This document shows, in pieces, positions 1 to 12,550 of a stretch of 64,000 bases of DNA. Source of the stretch: Viscum album (lineage: Eukaryota; Streptophyta; Magnoliopsida; Santalales; Viscaceae); contig OY728128.1 of the NCBI GenBank assembly GCA_963277665.1, positions 1,868,630,988 to 1,868,694,987 of the forward strand, written 5' to 3'. The notes beneath the pieces were generated by a model that saw only the letters and a program-made list of their open reading frames with translations, made no database searches and was not told the origin of the DNA. Within the stretch, counting starts at the first letter, position 1; every line of letters begins with the position of its first letter. Made by a program: the position numbers and the translations under genes.

Positions 1-3000
1 TATGATTATAAAAACCATAGAACTTCCTGAATATCATAGAAAACAATTTCTCAAGATAAATAGAGATAATAAAGAATGTATGGGAATTTGAATATGATAT
101 AGAAACTACACAATATTCAAAACAATAGATTCAACATGGATAATAATAATAAAAAGATCAATCAAGCAAGGAAACTTGAGTGCCAAGTGGTGATAAAAAA
201 TGATGTTATGTATCAAGTATCAAGTATATGGATTTCATGGGTACAACCTTGGTACAATAGTGAGTCCACCATATAAAATCAAATAAAATTACAAGATAAC
301 TAATTATTAGGATTTCATATAGTATTATCAGTCTCTAGAAAACTAGTTCCAAGCCCACCCTTTTTCCTAGTCACACATCCATATCCTAAACCTTTCATGT
401 TATCTATGGATACACTATATGATGTGTGATTCTGATAATGTATCATATATCTAGGTCATCCCATAAAACTATCTAGGTTCCCATGACTATTAAAAAGATG
501 TTAGTGAGTTAATCAAGTTACTAGGATCACATGGGGATCCTTATCAATATGATTCAAGGGATCATTCCCTCAAATAACATTTCACTCTCACCCCAAATCT
601 CCCTCAAAGTATATAGATCAATTTTCAACACCCCACAATGGGAAGTATAAGAATACAAAAATTCATAAAAATTTATTATTATAAGAGTGTATGATCATAA
701 ATCCCCTACTGATCCATTAAGAATAACTAATTCAATTTAAATCCTTTTAAACCATTTAATAACAGAAATGGGTAATCATAGGTATTTTCATTAACAAATC
801 ATCATTATAATGCCAAATATTCATTAAAAACAATAATTTATTTCCAATAAACCCTAAAACATTCAAAGTAAGTATTATAATTTTTAAAGGTTTGATTACA
901 TTTCAAAACATGGGTTTACACCCTCTTTTTGTGTGAGTAAATCATTTATTTCAAATAACCCAAGAATGCCCATTTCATGAAAAGGTTAAAATCAATAAAA
1001 GGGGTTCTTGGTAATTTCAAAAATTCAAGCATTTGAAACTATTTATAAAATATAAAATATTTAAAATCATTTCATTCAAGTCAATCAATTTCACATTAGA
1101 AATCAAAACTCAACACAAATCCCTCAATTTCATCCAAAAATCTTTTAAAATATATTTAGAAATAAATACAAACAATCATAGGATTTAAAAAATTAAAAAA
1201 ATGATGTCATAGATAATTTTTATATCCATTTAAACTACATAATGTTCAAATCAAATAGATTAAGTTTAAAGAATATTTAACAATTAATTTCATGAAAAAA
1301 TTTCATAGAACAAGCATTAAAAATTAATAAATATGTATCTCTAAATTATCAAGAAACAATGAATTAAAATGTGAAGGAAATTCACATAACCACCTACATT
1401 TAAAATAAGGAATCCAACTATTATGGATCTAAAATATTTTACCTCCAATGGAGTTTATTAAATCTTGAAAGATAGTTATCAGAAAAAGATTGAAGATATC
1501 CTAGATCCATAATACCACATCAATCATCCATGGAACAATGAAACATAAGGTCATCATATACTATAAAAATAAATAATCTGGATAATATTTGAGATATAAT
1601 TTCAAGAAGAAAAGAACTCACTAGAATAAGAGATCATAGCTTAAATTTATGCTTTTATCTGCCAATAAATGAGGTTTGGAGAGAAAAAATGGTTCAAGGT
1701 TGCTTCCAAAATCCAAATGATAGGATTTAGGTTCGAGTGGGAGGTTTTTAGGGTTAATTAGGTGTGTTTCAAGAATTTAATTTACTTTTTAGAAGCTTTA
1801 ATTATATTTTTCTTGGTATACTCATCTAGGTCACATGATTAGTACTGACGATGCACCGAATAGTTCACCCAAAGTAGATACACTGGAAGAGTTTCAAACA
1901 TAATCTGCATACTTTGTTAAATCATGCACAATCAATGCTACCCCCTTCTATCCAGTTGGAAAAGTTTTTCTAACCAGGTGAAAATTTTGCACAAAACCCT
2001 GAGACCCATACCTGGGATACTAAAAATGTTTCAAGGCTTTGATTTATTTTTTTCTAACCATGTTCCAACCATGAACATTCCTAAAAACCTTCAAAAACTC
2101 CAGAAAACTCCAAAAACAACCTAAAAAGATATCTAATCGTTGGAAACTAAAATAAATGGGTTAAAACACAAAAAAAATAGTTAAATTGACGCTATATTTT
2201 TGGATATTCAGGACTTCTGAGGAGAATATGGGGAGTTGGGGTGTGGTATTTATTTTTGAGGAGGGGTAGTTTTATGTTATTACATAATGATTACTTTATA
2301 TTTAATGCCATAGAAATTTATGTTTCATTAATTACAAAGAATATTATTGATAAATAATGTTTTAAATGGTGTTTGTTTTCAATAAATACATCATACACCC
2401 ATTTAAATATTTTTTTACCATGGTTAATTTTTATGAATAAAAATGAAAATGAAATGGAAACCTAATTTAGACCATAATATTCCAAATATGGAATCCATTT
2501 TACAAAATTAAATTTACAAAAAAATTAAAATTGGATTTATAATTAATCTCGTAGATGGGATGAGAAAAAAAGGATTTAATGTAAAAATATTCAAATGTTT
2601 GAAATGATTTTATATCCAAATTCAAAATAAAAATGAATCAAATGGATTAAATTTTATTAATATATGTACAATTTATCTAATTTTACATTAAAATAAATTT
2701 AAAATATAATTTAACATTATAAATTATTTAGGAGAAGGTCAAGTTCTCAATTAAAATGAATTATTTTTCAAGATTCATCAAAAAACAAAACATATTAATA
2801 AAATACCAAAAAATAATCCTATGATATTTTTGATATTTTTTATAAATAATTAAGTTTAATTTTTCAAATAATATTTCTAAAAGTTTCAAAATTTAGTTTT
2901 AAAATAAATTAGTCATCAAAAGGCTTAAGAAAAATAAATATTTTATGTATCAAATTGGATTCATTTTTATATCATGTATAAAAAGCCATATGATAAATTT

Positions 3001-3349
3001 TAAAAATTATATTAAATATTTTATATATATTTATATTTATTTTATTAAAATATTCCAAAAAAGATTATTTTTTATTTTATTTTTATAAAACACACTTGTG
3101 TGCATTTAAATATTTTTTATAAAAATATTTATTTTTATAATTAATTGGTCATCAAATAATTAATTATATAAAAATTTGTAAACCATATTTTCATAACTCA
3201 TTTAATAATTTTCACACCCCCGTTCTAATAGCTAGGTTATAATAGTAACATTGAAATAATAATATTTTTTGGTTCATTTAATCTTGATGTGGATTATCGT
3301 GTACGCTATCGAACATAGTGTTTCCTTCTTTAAATATCAAGATGTTACA
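1..3349 (-). mobile_element. LTR-a: old long LTR, cut by the window edge
   Basis: Decayed LTR on the minus strand. Its right end (3290-3349) matches the ends of the young LTRs at 49314, 55776 and 62235: the GTACGCTATCGA block followed by tgttaca, which read in reverse is TGTAACA, the start of the LTR. The stretch 3087-3220 is nearly repeated at 8116-8270 in LTR-b (shared acacttgtgtgcatttaaat), and the G-rich block near 2205-2290 matches 7650-7760. Similarity in the first 2 kb is weak (a trace near 400-480), so the left limit is uncertain; by alignment the LTR should start just outside the window. No coding content is supported here. Confidence 0.6.
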
Positions 3350-3547
3350 TTCAACTACTCATAAAATGAATTCCTACCCCAAAATTTGTCACTCGGACTA
3401 AAAAAATTATGATACCTTCACATCATCACATCCTTATGGTTCCACAAATATTCCTCAACTTGGTGGTTTTACCAAAGAAAAATTAACCAGGTGAGTGGTG
3501 TTGTTGTGTATAACTTTATCTATATGATCCTTAATCTCTACCGGTTG

Positions 3548-3690
3548 TTATTCATATAAAAGATCTTGATACAATATAACAAACTCTAAATTTAGTACAT
3601 GTGAAGGATCAGTTATGTACTTCTTTAGTGGAGATACATGAAACACATCATGGTATTGAGATAAATTGGTGGAAACACTAATGGATAAGC
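3548..3690 (-). pseudogene. Ty3/gypsy integrase C-terminal relic
   Basis: Minus-strand reading contains YHDVFHVSPLKKYITDPSHVL, the conserved tail of Ty3/gypsy integrase after the barrel domain (family pattern: VHxVFHVSxLRKY..DPSHVL), followed by ILYQDLLYE, which fits the usual LxYEE motif. Only the tail remains: there is no D,D,E catalytic core beside it, and the upstream reading degrades. It sits about 200 bp inside LTR-a, where the 3' end of pol is expected in a minus-strand element. This shows that the LTR family once had a pol gene. Confidence 0.75.
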
Positions 3691-5094
3691 TATCATCCCA
3701 ATAAAATACATAATTTAAAAAAATCATCATCACAATTTGAAATTGAACATATAAAATAAAATGAGGATATTTTAAATTTATTTTTGGGAAACCCACATCA
3801 TAAAATCTTAACAAAATGTCATCTTAAAAATATAAAAAATAAAAGGTGAAGATCACCATAAAACTGGGATTCTAATTAGGATTATATTAGTTAAAAGTAA
3901 AATTGTGTACATAAAAGATAATTATAATTACATTGTTTTGATGGATAATGGTAGAGAAAATGTCTAATTGAAGGTTTATAAACCCAAAACCATAGACCAA
4001 ATAGGTTTAAAAAAGTTCATTGATATCATTAGAAATGATGATAATAGGATAAAATTTTATTTAAAAATAAATTGAAAAGATATAGTTTCTTAGTTTCATC
4101 TTATAATTACAATATCACTCTTTGGTTGTTTTCCAATTTCTTATTCGTTTCTTACTCCACAAAATGAAATTAAAATTTTAAATCTTGCAAAACTAGTTGA
4201 TTATAAGATCTATAATGGGATGAAAATTCATTCCTTTTATCTCTAGTTATCAAAACAAAATGGTTTGCACAGGTTATTTAATACACATAAATAGTAAAAC
4301 ATTAATCTCTAAAACCTTTTCCAAAGTTTAACATAAACAATATTATAAATGGTTACCCTTATAAACCTTCTAAAAAATTTAAAATCCAAAACATTCGATT
4401 GAGGTTCCCAAAATTTTGAAAATAAAAATATCATTAATTCCTAAACAAAACATGATGAAGCTCTTAATTTTCACATACCAAAAATGTGATTATCGTTATC
4501 AAGTATTCTCTTGACATATGTTCATAACCTGAATTACTATAAAAATTAAGTTAAAAAGTGCATTATTTCAAAAATTAATTCTTTCCTCATTCCATAAATC
4601 CAAAAATTATAGAAACTCAATCCATGATATCATAAACCACATTATCATCATATTGTAAATTAGTTACAGGGTCATCAATACAATCTCATTTATGTTATCA
4701 AAATAAAACATATATTAAACTCCTTTTTATCCCAATATAATGAAAATATTAAATGTTATATATCCCTTTATCATTTCTTTTCCAAAAATATAGCTTTACC
4801 ACCTTAATCACATTTCCTAGTTACTAATACCATTCAACATATAATTTTTAATAATTAAGGAAAAACTATAGTGTAACAATCCATAAATATTTTATTATTC
4901 CATAATACCATAAAAGTACATTTTCAAAATTATTCTTTCATCCAAACACATAAATACTTTAATCCTTTCAATTCAATGATAGTTAGAAAATAATCCCTTC
5001 ATTTGTTTAGAAGTTAATTTTTGGTTCAAGGCATTGAGTTTGATAATTCCCATGTTCCCAACACATAACACATTGAACTCCTCAAAAAAATTTC

Positions 5095-5130
5095 ACATAA
5101 TTACCTTCATTTCCACATAGATAACATGTT
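5095..5130 (-). pseudogene. Gag zinc-knuckle relic
   Basis: Minus-strand translation gives CYLCGNEGNY, half of a CCHC zinc knuckle (CX2CX4 with the His position lost). It occupies the position of the three-knuckle ORF in the young internal regions relative to the PBS. The match is short, so the call rests on position as much as on sequence. Confidence 0.4.
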
Positions 5131-5650
5131 CACTTCCATTTGATATATTCCTCTATATTCTTCTCCCCACCTTTTTGACATGTTAGAATCTAAATCTTCT
5201 TTCCTTAACATTCATAACCATATGAACATTCATAAAATTCTATCTTAAAATTATTAAATTATTTAAGAATATCACTTAATTTCACATTGAAAATCATATA
5301 TCACAATGTATGAATCAGAATAACCAAAATATATTTCTCTCAATTCACCGTCCAATTTGGTTAATCATAGTTATTGAATTATCAATCATATTCAACAATA
5401 ACACAATTCCTCCTCATTCCATTCATCAACTATTACCAAAATAAAAACATTAAAAACACTAATCAGAGTGGTAAAACCATATAGTTGATAAAAATTATTA
5501 TAAAATTTAAATTTGTGACATCATAGGTTTAATCCTAGGTTATTCATGATAAATACCAAAATTATAGGATTGTAACCTATATATAGACTTATACTTAGAG
5601 ATCTCACTAAGGTTTTCTCATCATAGTTTTCAAAGGTTAACTATACCTTT

Positions 5651-5661
5651 ATATGATACCA
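5651..5661 (-). other. Primer-binding site of internal-a
   Basis: Minus strand reads TGGTATCATAT, 9 of 11 matching TGGTATCAGAG, the complement of the 3' end of plant initiator tRNA-Met. It lies 2 bp from the inferred edge of LTR-b, as in the young elements. Confidence 0.65.
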
Positions 5662-5663
5662 AA

Positions 5664-8402
5664 TATAATGAACCATTATTTTTATACATATATGTTACAT
5701 ATATATAGATTAATATTCATATTACAAAAAAACACCAAAATATTATGGGTTTAGTGTCTTTTTAAATATAGAAACATTAACAACTGGCACATAAAATATC
5801 TATATATTCTTTTTCTTATTCCTTGATAACTAGAAACCTTTTTTTCATATCAAAATTAATACCTTTATTTATATCCTTGTGAAAATAAACATAATAAAAT
5901 ATAGATATATGACACTTAATAAGGGTAAATAAGGGCGATATTAATTATAACAAAAGTATAAGGCCATATGAACATTAACATAATAGTTGAAAATAATTCC
6001 TTGCATATCAAAGATTTTAATATTGAGCCATTGAATAAATAATTGAAGTTAATAAGACATTAATCATAATATAATAAAAAATACAATACATAATAGTATA
6101 ATATTCACATGAAATATGAATTTTTGAATATACATAAACTTATAACATTATAAACATGTATAAATTGAAACAGTTTTAGTCATTAAGTTAAGAACATGAA
6201 ACTAGGCCCTTGTATAAACATATATAAATGAAACCATGTCCATGCATAATATTTTGGTTATTAAATCTAAGTCTATGTATAAAATTATAGATATGAAACT
6301 AAGTCTATGCATAATATTATAGACATAAAATCCAGGTGTATGAATAAATTATGAACATGAAAACTAGAACCATATATAAAATTATGAACAAGAAATTAGG
6401 TTCACACACAACATATTAACATCACGAGATATCAATAATTATCCAATTCAATTGAAGGGGATATTTTTTACACCTATAGAAAAATTAAAATCAAATATAT
6501 TCATTCCATAAAAAATAAATCATTCATCACATAATAACCCATGTAATAAAGTCAGATTCATAAACATTTTATTATAACATAACTCATGGAAATTAAATGA
6601 GATTCATAAACATCATTCCATCATTAACATAAACTAACCATAAATAGAATTAGGATAATGTATTTAAATAATTTCCACAATAAATCATAAGTAAAATTGA
6701 ATAATGTCATCATAGATAGAAATTAATTTTGAAATATTACTAGAGATAACTCTTGAGGGAAATATACTTTCTATTTTAAAAACATTATTCTTAAATTCCA
6801 CGCAGTTATAAAATAAAAATTTTCATTGAACAAACCCTTGTAATATTTTAAATGAATATTTAATTAATTAATGTGTCATGATGGAAAAAAAATATAATCA
6901 ATATATATAAGTAAACAAAAACATTACTTCTATATTTTTTCAAGAAAATTCATAAAGACCTCGCATAGAATATGTCAAAAAATAATCCTCTCAAACTGTT
7001 TTTTAATAAGTGGAAATGAGTAAAAATGACTAAAAACAATCAAATGGAATAGTAATGAAATTTTTGCAAACAATTTTAGAAAAACAATGGAAATGTAGAA
7101 AGAGTATGTTTTAAAGGAAACTTTAAAAATATAATTTTTAAAATAAAATCCGATATAAATATCATATCATAGAAGTGATAATTTATAATATTAATCAATT
7201 GTGTGTATTAATTGTAAATAAAAATGAAAATGTGTAAATTAAACATAATATAATTAATATTAATCACATAAATAATCATAAAATTACATAATCAAGTAAG
7301 TATAAGTGTAACCCAAAAAATTGAAGTTGGGATAAGAATCCCCTTACCACTTTTTCTTGAGTCGAATTGTGTACACCATAAAAAAGTATTTATAAAATTA
7401 AAAATTTAATACCACGAATATAATTATTATCATGATATGATATATCAAAGGGAATTATATACACTCCAGAAATAATATAAAATTGTTTAATTAGGTATAT
7501 ATCTAAAAAATGTAAAAGTGAGATAAGAAACACTTACTTATTACTTCCCTTTAGTTTTATAAACTTTAAGCTCCACTTGAATATAACCTCCTTGAAACAC
7601 CACTTTAGAACTTTTTATTTGGTCTTTTTGTAAAAATAGTAGAAGTTGGACATGGGGAGAGTGAGGATGAGAGGATGGGGTAGAGATTTGAGTATATTCA
7701 AGGCTATTGAGGAGAAAAGGGGTGGTGAGGATTGTTATTTATACTTGAGGAGGGTTGATTTTTTAAGTGATAAAATAAAATTTATTTTATATCTAAATCC
7801 AACAACATAGAGGTGGAATTAATTAAAATATATTATATTGATAATTAATGTTTAAAGGCTACTTATGGTCGATAAAGACATCAACTTCCCATTTTAATTT
7901 GTATTTTTCAGTTATTTTTTGCTTTTACCTTTTATCTTTAACGTGTGTCATTTTTTAGAGAGGTGATTACTTGTTTTAAAATACCAAGGTGCATTAATTT
8001 ATTAAAAAACATTACAAAATTTACTAAGGAACTTTTTTCCTTCATTCTTAATAAAGGGAATTAAATCTGTATGAAGGTCCTCCAATAAGATTTATTTGTT
8101 TACTTTATTGGTATAAAACACACTTGTGTGCATTTAAATATTTTTTCAAGAAAATGTTTCATTTATAATTAATTTCTGACAAAATAATTCATTATATATA
8201 TATATCTGTGTGTAAACCATAGTTTTATAATTTAGTTAATTATGTTCATACATTTCATTATAACACCTATTTTATAATGTTAAAATTTAAATAATAATAA
8301 TTGTTCTTTCAATTATGTTCACTTTGCCGTATCATGTAAGCAATCTAAAATAGTGTTTCCTTATTAAAAAATTTTAATTTTAAAGAATACTTCATTATAA
8401 CA
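5664..8402 (-). mobile_element. LTR-b: shared middle LTR of the old array
   Basis: About 2.7 kb, homologous in order to the young LTRs. Examples: ttcataaacatcattccatc near 6603 against ttcataaacatcatcccatc at 45829; aataatgtcatcatagat near 6701 against 45952; the G-rich block near 7650; and the decayed end at 8325-8402. It is flanked by the PBS of internal-a on the left and by integrase of internal-b on the right, so one LTR serves two internal regions. It is shorter than the young 4.2-kb LTR, implying deletions. It contains a minisatellite at 6198-6408. Confidence 0.65.
6198..6408 (+). repeat. Decayed minisatellite, unit about 32 bp, 6-7 copies
   Basis: Successive units start with gaaac/aaatc and contain a tgtataa/tgcataat core, for example gaaactaagtctatgcataa followed by aaatccaggtgtatgaataa. 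Units vary by several bases and by 1-2 bp in length. The array lies inside LTR-b and I do not see it in the young LTRs. Confidence 0.6.
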
Positions 8403-8810
8403 TATATTTAAACCCCAAATCTTTATCAGATACAATTGATAATGGTAATCCGTGCAATCTCACAACTTCATTAATGTATATTTGAGTGACACAATAAAGA
8501 GATAAATCTTCCCTCATAGAAATAAAATATAAGAAATTTATAAATTGATCAACCAAAACCCAAATAATATTTTTCAATATAGATGTTTGGTGGAGTCCAA
8601 TGATGAAATATATTGTAATTTTAACCCATTTCTATTCCAGTATGGGTAATGGTTATAAAATCTAGTGAGACTTCTATCTCTCAACCTTAAATTTTTGACA
8701 TACCAGTTATAAAGATTGATGCTATATATTATCCCTTTCCATTTTATCCCACTACAGAAACAATTTTTAGATATATATACATATTCATACTTTAATAAAT
8801 AATAGATCAT
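8395..8810 (-). pseudogene. Ty3/gypsy integrase core relic
   Basis: The minus-strand ORF at 8395-8577 reads IIWVLVDQFINFLYFI, then VVRLHGLPLSIVSDKD and a partly degraded GFK. These match the family blocks IWVIVDRLTKSAHF and RLHGxPxSIVSDRDxxF; the second catalytic Asp (in SDKD) is retained. Immediately upstream, 8574-8810 holds broken-frame traces of the QPLxIPxWKW region that precedes the first catalytic Asp. The third block with the catalytic Glu is absent because the gene ends at LTR-b. Not functional. Confidence 0.8.
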
Positions 8811-9839
8811 GATAAGCTATTAGTTTCATCCAAAAACTCCTTCAAATATGATTTTTTAGGACACATACTTAGTTCATAAACATTTTCTTTACTTCTTAAT
8901 CATGGTTTCATTCAAGAACATTTCTCACCTTCTTATGCAGTTCCATATCCTCATTCTATACCTATTTAATCCTTACATAGACATATGGTTAAGCATTCAT
9001 CCAAAAAATATATGATTTTTACCTTTTATATATAATTTGAAGTTATATATTCTGTAAATTGTTAAGTCGTGGATCACTTTCAATACTCATCATGGTTGAA
9101 CTAGCATAGTCTTTTTGACTTAGATAATCAGCTTATCTGTTCACCTTATTAGGTTGGTAATGTGTATATTAATTTTAATCATTAACTATCTCTAACCAAA
9201 TTCTCTATAACTTACTCAAAAATATCTTTTTGAATGTATATTTCAATATTTTATAGTCAATATTTATGTAACACATTTAACTATAAAGATAATTCATCTA
9301 TATCTTCAATGAAAAATTTACCATCGACCACAAAAAATCATGATTAAGGTAATTCTTATCATGTGTTTTCAATTAGTGAGATGCATTTGTGATCACCATA
9401 TCATTGTAATTAAGGAAATATATCAGGAACTTATTTGATGCATCACTATATATCAGAAACCCTTCTCTATTATATTTTATTGTAGTCCCACATTCACCAA
9501 CCAAACTTCTCTTCTACTCCATGGAATTATACTGACATTCAAACATCCAAAAGAATATAGCTCCCTTCTTAGACAACTTTATTAGTGGATTATATAGTCT
9601 CGATAAATATCTCACAAATAATCAAAAAAATACATCTAATAAAATAAAACTATAAACTCGGTTACCATGATGTATCAATCCATTTTTTAATAAATATTTT
9701 CTTTTAAGGGTCCACCTATTCAACTTCACATGGGATTAAATGACCGAAGAATGATACTTTATGAAGCCAAAATTTAGACGTGATAAATTGAGCATAAAAA
9801 TTATCCTTCCTTAAGGTCCTCTTCATAATTATCAAATGA

Positions 9840-9910
9840 TATTAATACTCTTCCTCACTCTTATAATATATCGTAATATCATCTATAAAGACCATTATAA
9901 ATTGATCAAG
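9840..9910 (-). pseudogene. Ty3/gypsy reverse transcriptase active-site relic
   Basis: Minus-strand translation gives VFIDDITIYYKSEEEY, matching the family block FIDDILIYSKSxEEH; the two catalytic Asp codons lie at about 9878-9883. Flanking RT sequence is recognisable only in short pieces, with frame changes. It lies upstream (in transcript sense) of the integrase relic, as expected in Ty3/gypsy pol. Confidence 0.75.
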
Positions 9911-12537
9911 GTAATATCTAATTATTTTTTTCATTAAATGCATGAAGATAGTGGGGGAATTAGAAATTACAAGTGTAATCAATATAAATTCATATTTTAA
10001 CATACCTCATATGGATGGTTATCTTGAGTATATATTCATAATTAACACTAAATTAATCACATCTAGAAAAAAAGGTCAATCTTGGAAAAGTTTTTAACTC
10101 CTCATTATTGATCAAAAAATCCTTGATTCATGGTAAATGATACATGTTAATTATAATAATCTTGTTAAGATCCTAATAATTAATGAAAAATTTCATTTAA
10201 CCATCATTATTCATAAATTAAAGAATAGGTTATTTCTATGTTGATTCTCTAGGGTTTACGAATCCATTATTACAATTACATGGGAGTTTCTTCTACATTT
10301 CCTAAAACTCAATCATGGATATTCTATATGGGGTTATTGAAATATGATTAACACCAGTATTGGGTTATATTTAAATATCAATATCATTATTTGGAGGAAT
10401 AATAGGAAATTATTATATGAAAATTTATAAAACTCCCATAAAATTATAATATCCTAAACATTGAGTTTCTCCCTAACCATCTAAGATAGATACTCATCAT
10501 GTATTGGAATTATTATACACAATAAAGAATTAATTTTATTTAGAAGTTTGTATTCATCCTCGCATTGATAAACAATCATAGGTTCATTATGAATATGAAA
10601 TACAAATTCACATCATTAGAAATTGATTTGGTATATTTATAAAGAAATCTAATAAATGAATTGAATCACATAAAATTAAACTCTAGGGATAACCAAAAAA
10701 CTTTCATGGGTAACATTCCCAAAAAATCCAATTGGAGTAGAACTATACAATTAAGATGTGCTGATTTTACCATTATTTGTTTTCACTAATAATTCAATAT
10801 CTATTTTTTTAGGTTGTAATGTGATGAAATTATAAAATTACTTAAATATAAATGTATTTATTGACATAGAATTAAATAATACATTAGTTATTCTATATTG
10901 GATGATAAGTGTACCTTTCACCATGTCATTCTTATAAGACACGTTAGCAGTTATGATCGCATGGGATTTCCCTTTACATTTGTTTTTAAGAATTTTTTTA
11001 TACTAATCATCATTATAAACTTTTGGATTTATGCATTGGTTGGAATAATTCCCATACTCCTTTCATTTGATGCATTGGTGGGTGCTTGGTACATTAATTA
11101 TCTTTTTCCTTTCCACCATTATATCAACTGACCTCATTATAAATTTTTTACATTTCTTGGAATTATAACAAGACCTTATACATTTAAATCACCTCTTGGT
11201 TCCATTTAATTTATTCCCTTGATTTTTCATCCCAAATTTCTAATTTTTAGGTGAATTAAATTTATTTCCAATATGTCATTTATTTTAATTTTCATGAGAC
11301 TCATTCTTCTTTTTCTTATCAAAAACATGGTAATAATGAGAATCTCCAATTTATATTTCTAACTTGAAAGCACCTAAAATGATTTATCAATATCTACTAA
11401 AGTCTATTATAGTTAATTATTTTCATAGACTTTGTTTTAATCCACTGAAGAATATATCATATTTTATTTCTAGGTTGATCGTTAAATAATAAGTTTACCT
11501 TTAATTTCTTGTAAAATCTTCCATATATTTAGCAATGTTTTCATAATTCTTCCCTTAAAGATTCATGAATTTCATATCAATTTTCACATGAAGAATAATA
11601 GGAAAGTAATTATAGAAAAATTTACTCGTAAACTCATCTCATTCTAGGGATTATATTTATTCCTATTTAATTTTATTCTCAATAATATTCCAACATTGAT
11701 ATTTTTCTCCATCCAAATGATAAATGGATAACACAAATATTTCATGTTCTAAACACTATAGAATAAAAAATATTTTTTCACTGGTACAAATCCATCACTC
11801 AGCCACTATTGGATCTAAAGAAAAACTAATATAAGGTGGATATTTCCTCATGAAATTATCAATATTACATGTTTTCCTATATTAACCATTCAAAAGATCA
11901 GAAAAATTACTAGGTTTAGAAAGTTTAATTATCATGGAAATAATATTATATAATCTAGCTCCAGTATCATTCAGTTATTCATGATGTAAATCATTACATT
12001 ATCCCTAATTGGTTTTACGTGATTCCTCCTAGTTATATACATTGAATAAAACAAAAAATCATAGTGAATGTATCAAGTTAAAATAATTAGAGTGAGATAT
12101 CCTATAATCATGGAAAATCATTCATATGATGTCTAAATCCTAACAACTTATTTTCAATATATAATAAAAAAGGTTTATCCTAGATCATTCATGGTCATTA
12201 TCAATTAAAATCCTTCTTAATGTTTTATAAATAAAATATTAATTAAACTATGAATATCCCCTTGGAGTTTCAATCCCAGGGCATAGTCTAGTCTCATTCA
12301 CCATGAATAAAAATGATAGCTATGATATACTTGACCAACACTTTTTATGGTTATTATCTCAAGAAGAATATATGATAAAACCAAATCTACATGCAATATT
12401 TAGATAATGATATATTTCAAGGAAAACAAAATAATATCTACCTTAACAAAAATTATTATATTATAAAATACATAATATAGTCCTTAGGGTTTTCTCTATA
12501 TTAATATAACCCTAATAGCTAAAAAAACTAAACCCTA

Positions 12538-12548
12538 CTATGATACCT
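12538..12548 (-). other. Primer-binding site of internal-b
   Basis: Minus strand reads AGGTATCATAG, 9 of 11 matching the initiator tRNA-Met complement TGGTATCAGAG. It is placed 2 bp from the inferred edge of LTR-c, the same geometry as the young copies. Confidence 0.55.
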
Positions 12549-12550
12549 AC

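Larger units (their letters stand above)
3350..5663 (-). mobile_element. Internal region a of the old array (gag-type, mostly non-coding)
   Basis: Lies between LTR-a and LTR-b. It lines up in order with the young internal regions (49315-51560): the aaacccacatc block at 3785, the tgatgga..ggtagagaa block at 3940, the ctttggt block at 4119, and the block from about 4860 (aactatagtgtaacaatcc) to the PBS at 5651. Unlike the young copies it keeps a piece of integrase at 3548-3690 and lacks the SINE. I read it as an older, less deleted relative of the young non-autonomous internal regions. Confidence 0.65.
8403..12550 (-). mobile_element. Internal region b of the old array: decayed Ty3/gypsy gag-pol
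   Basis: Minus strand, running from LTR-c (5') to LTR-b (3'). It contains integrase fragments at 8395-8810 and an RT active-site segment at 9840-9910; protease and gag are expected between about 10.6 and 12.2 kb but are too decayed to delimit. The integrase is cut short after its second catalytic block and joins LTR-b directly, so its 3' third and the PPT are lost. The order integrase after RT fits Ty3/gypsy, not Ty1/copia. All frames are broken by stops. Confidence 0.65.

Noticed and set aside
1924..2124. ORF of 66 aa in LTR-a
   Set aside because: No family resemblance, no counterpart in other LTR copies; probably chance.
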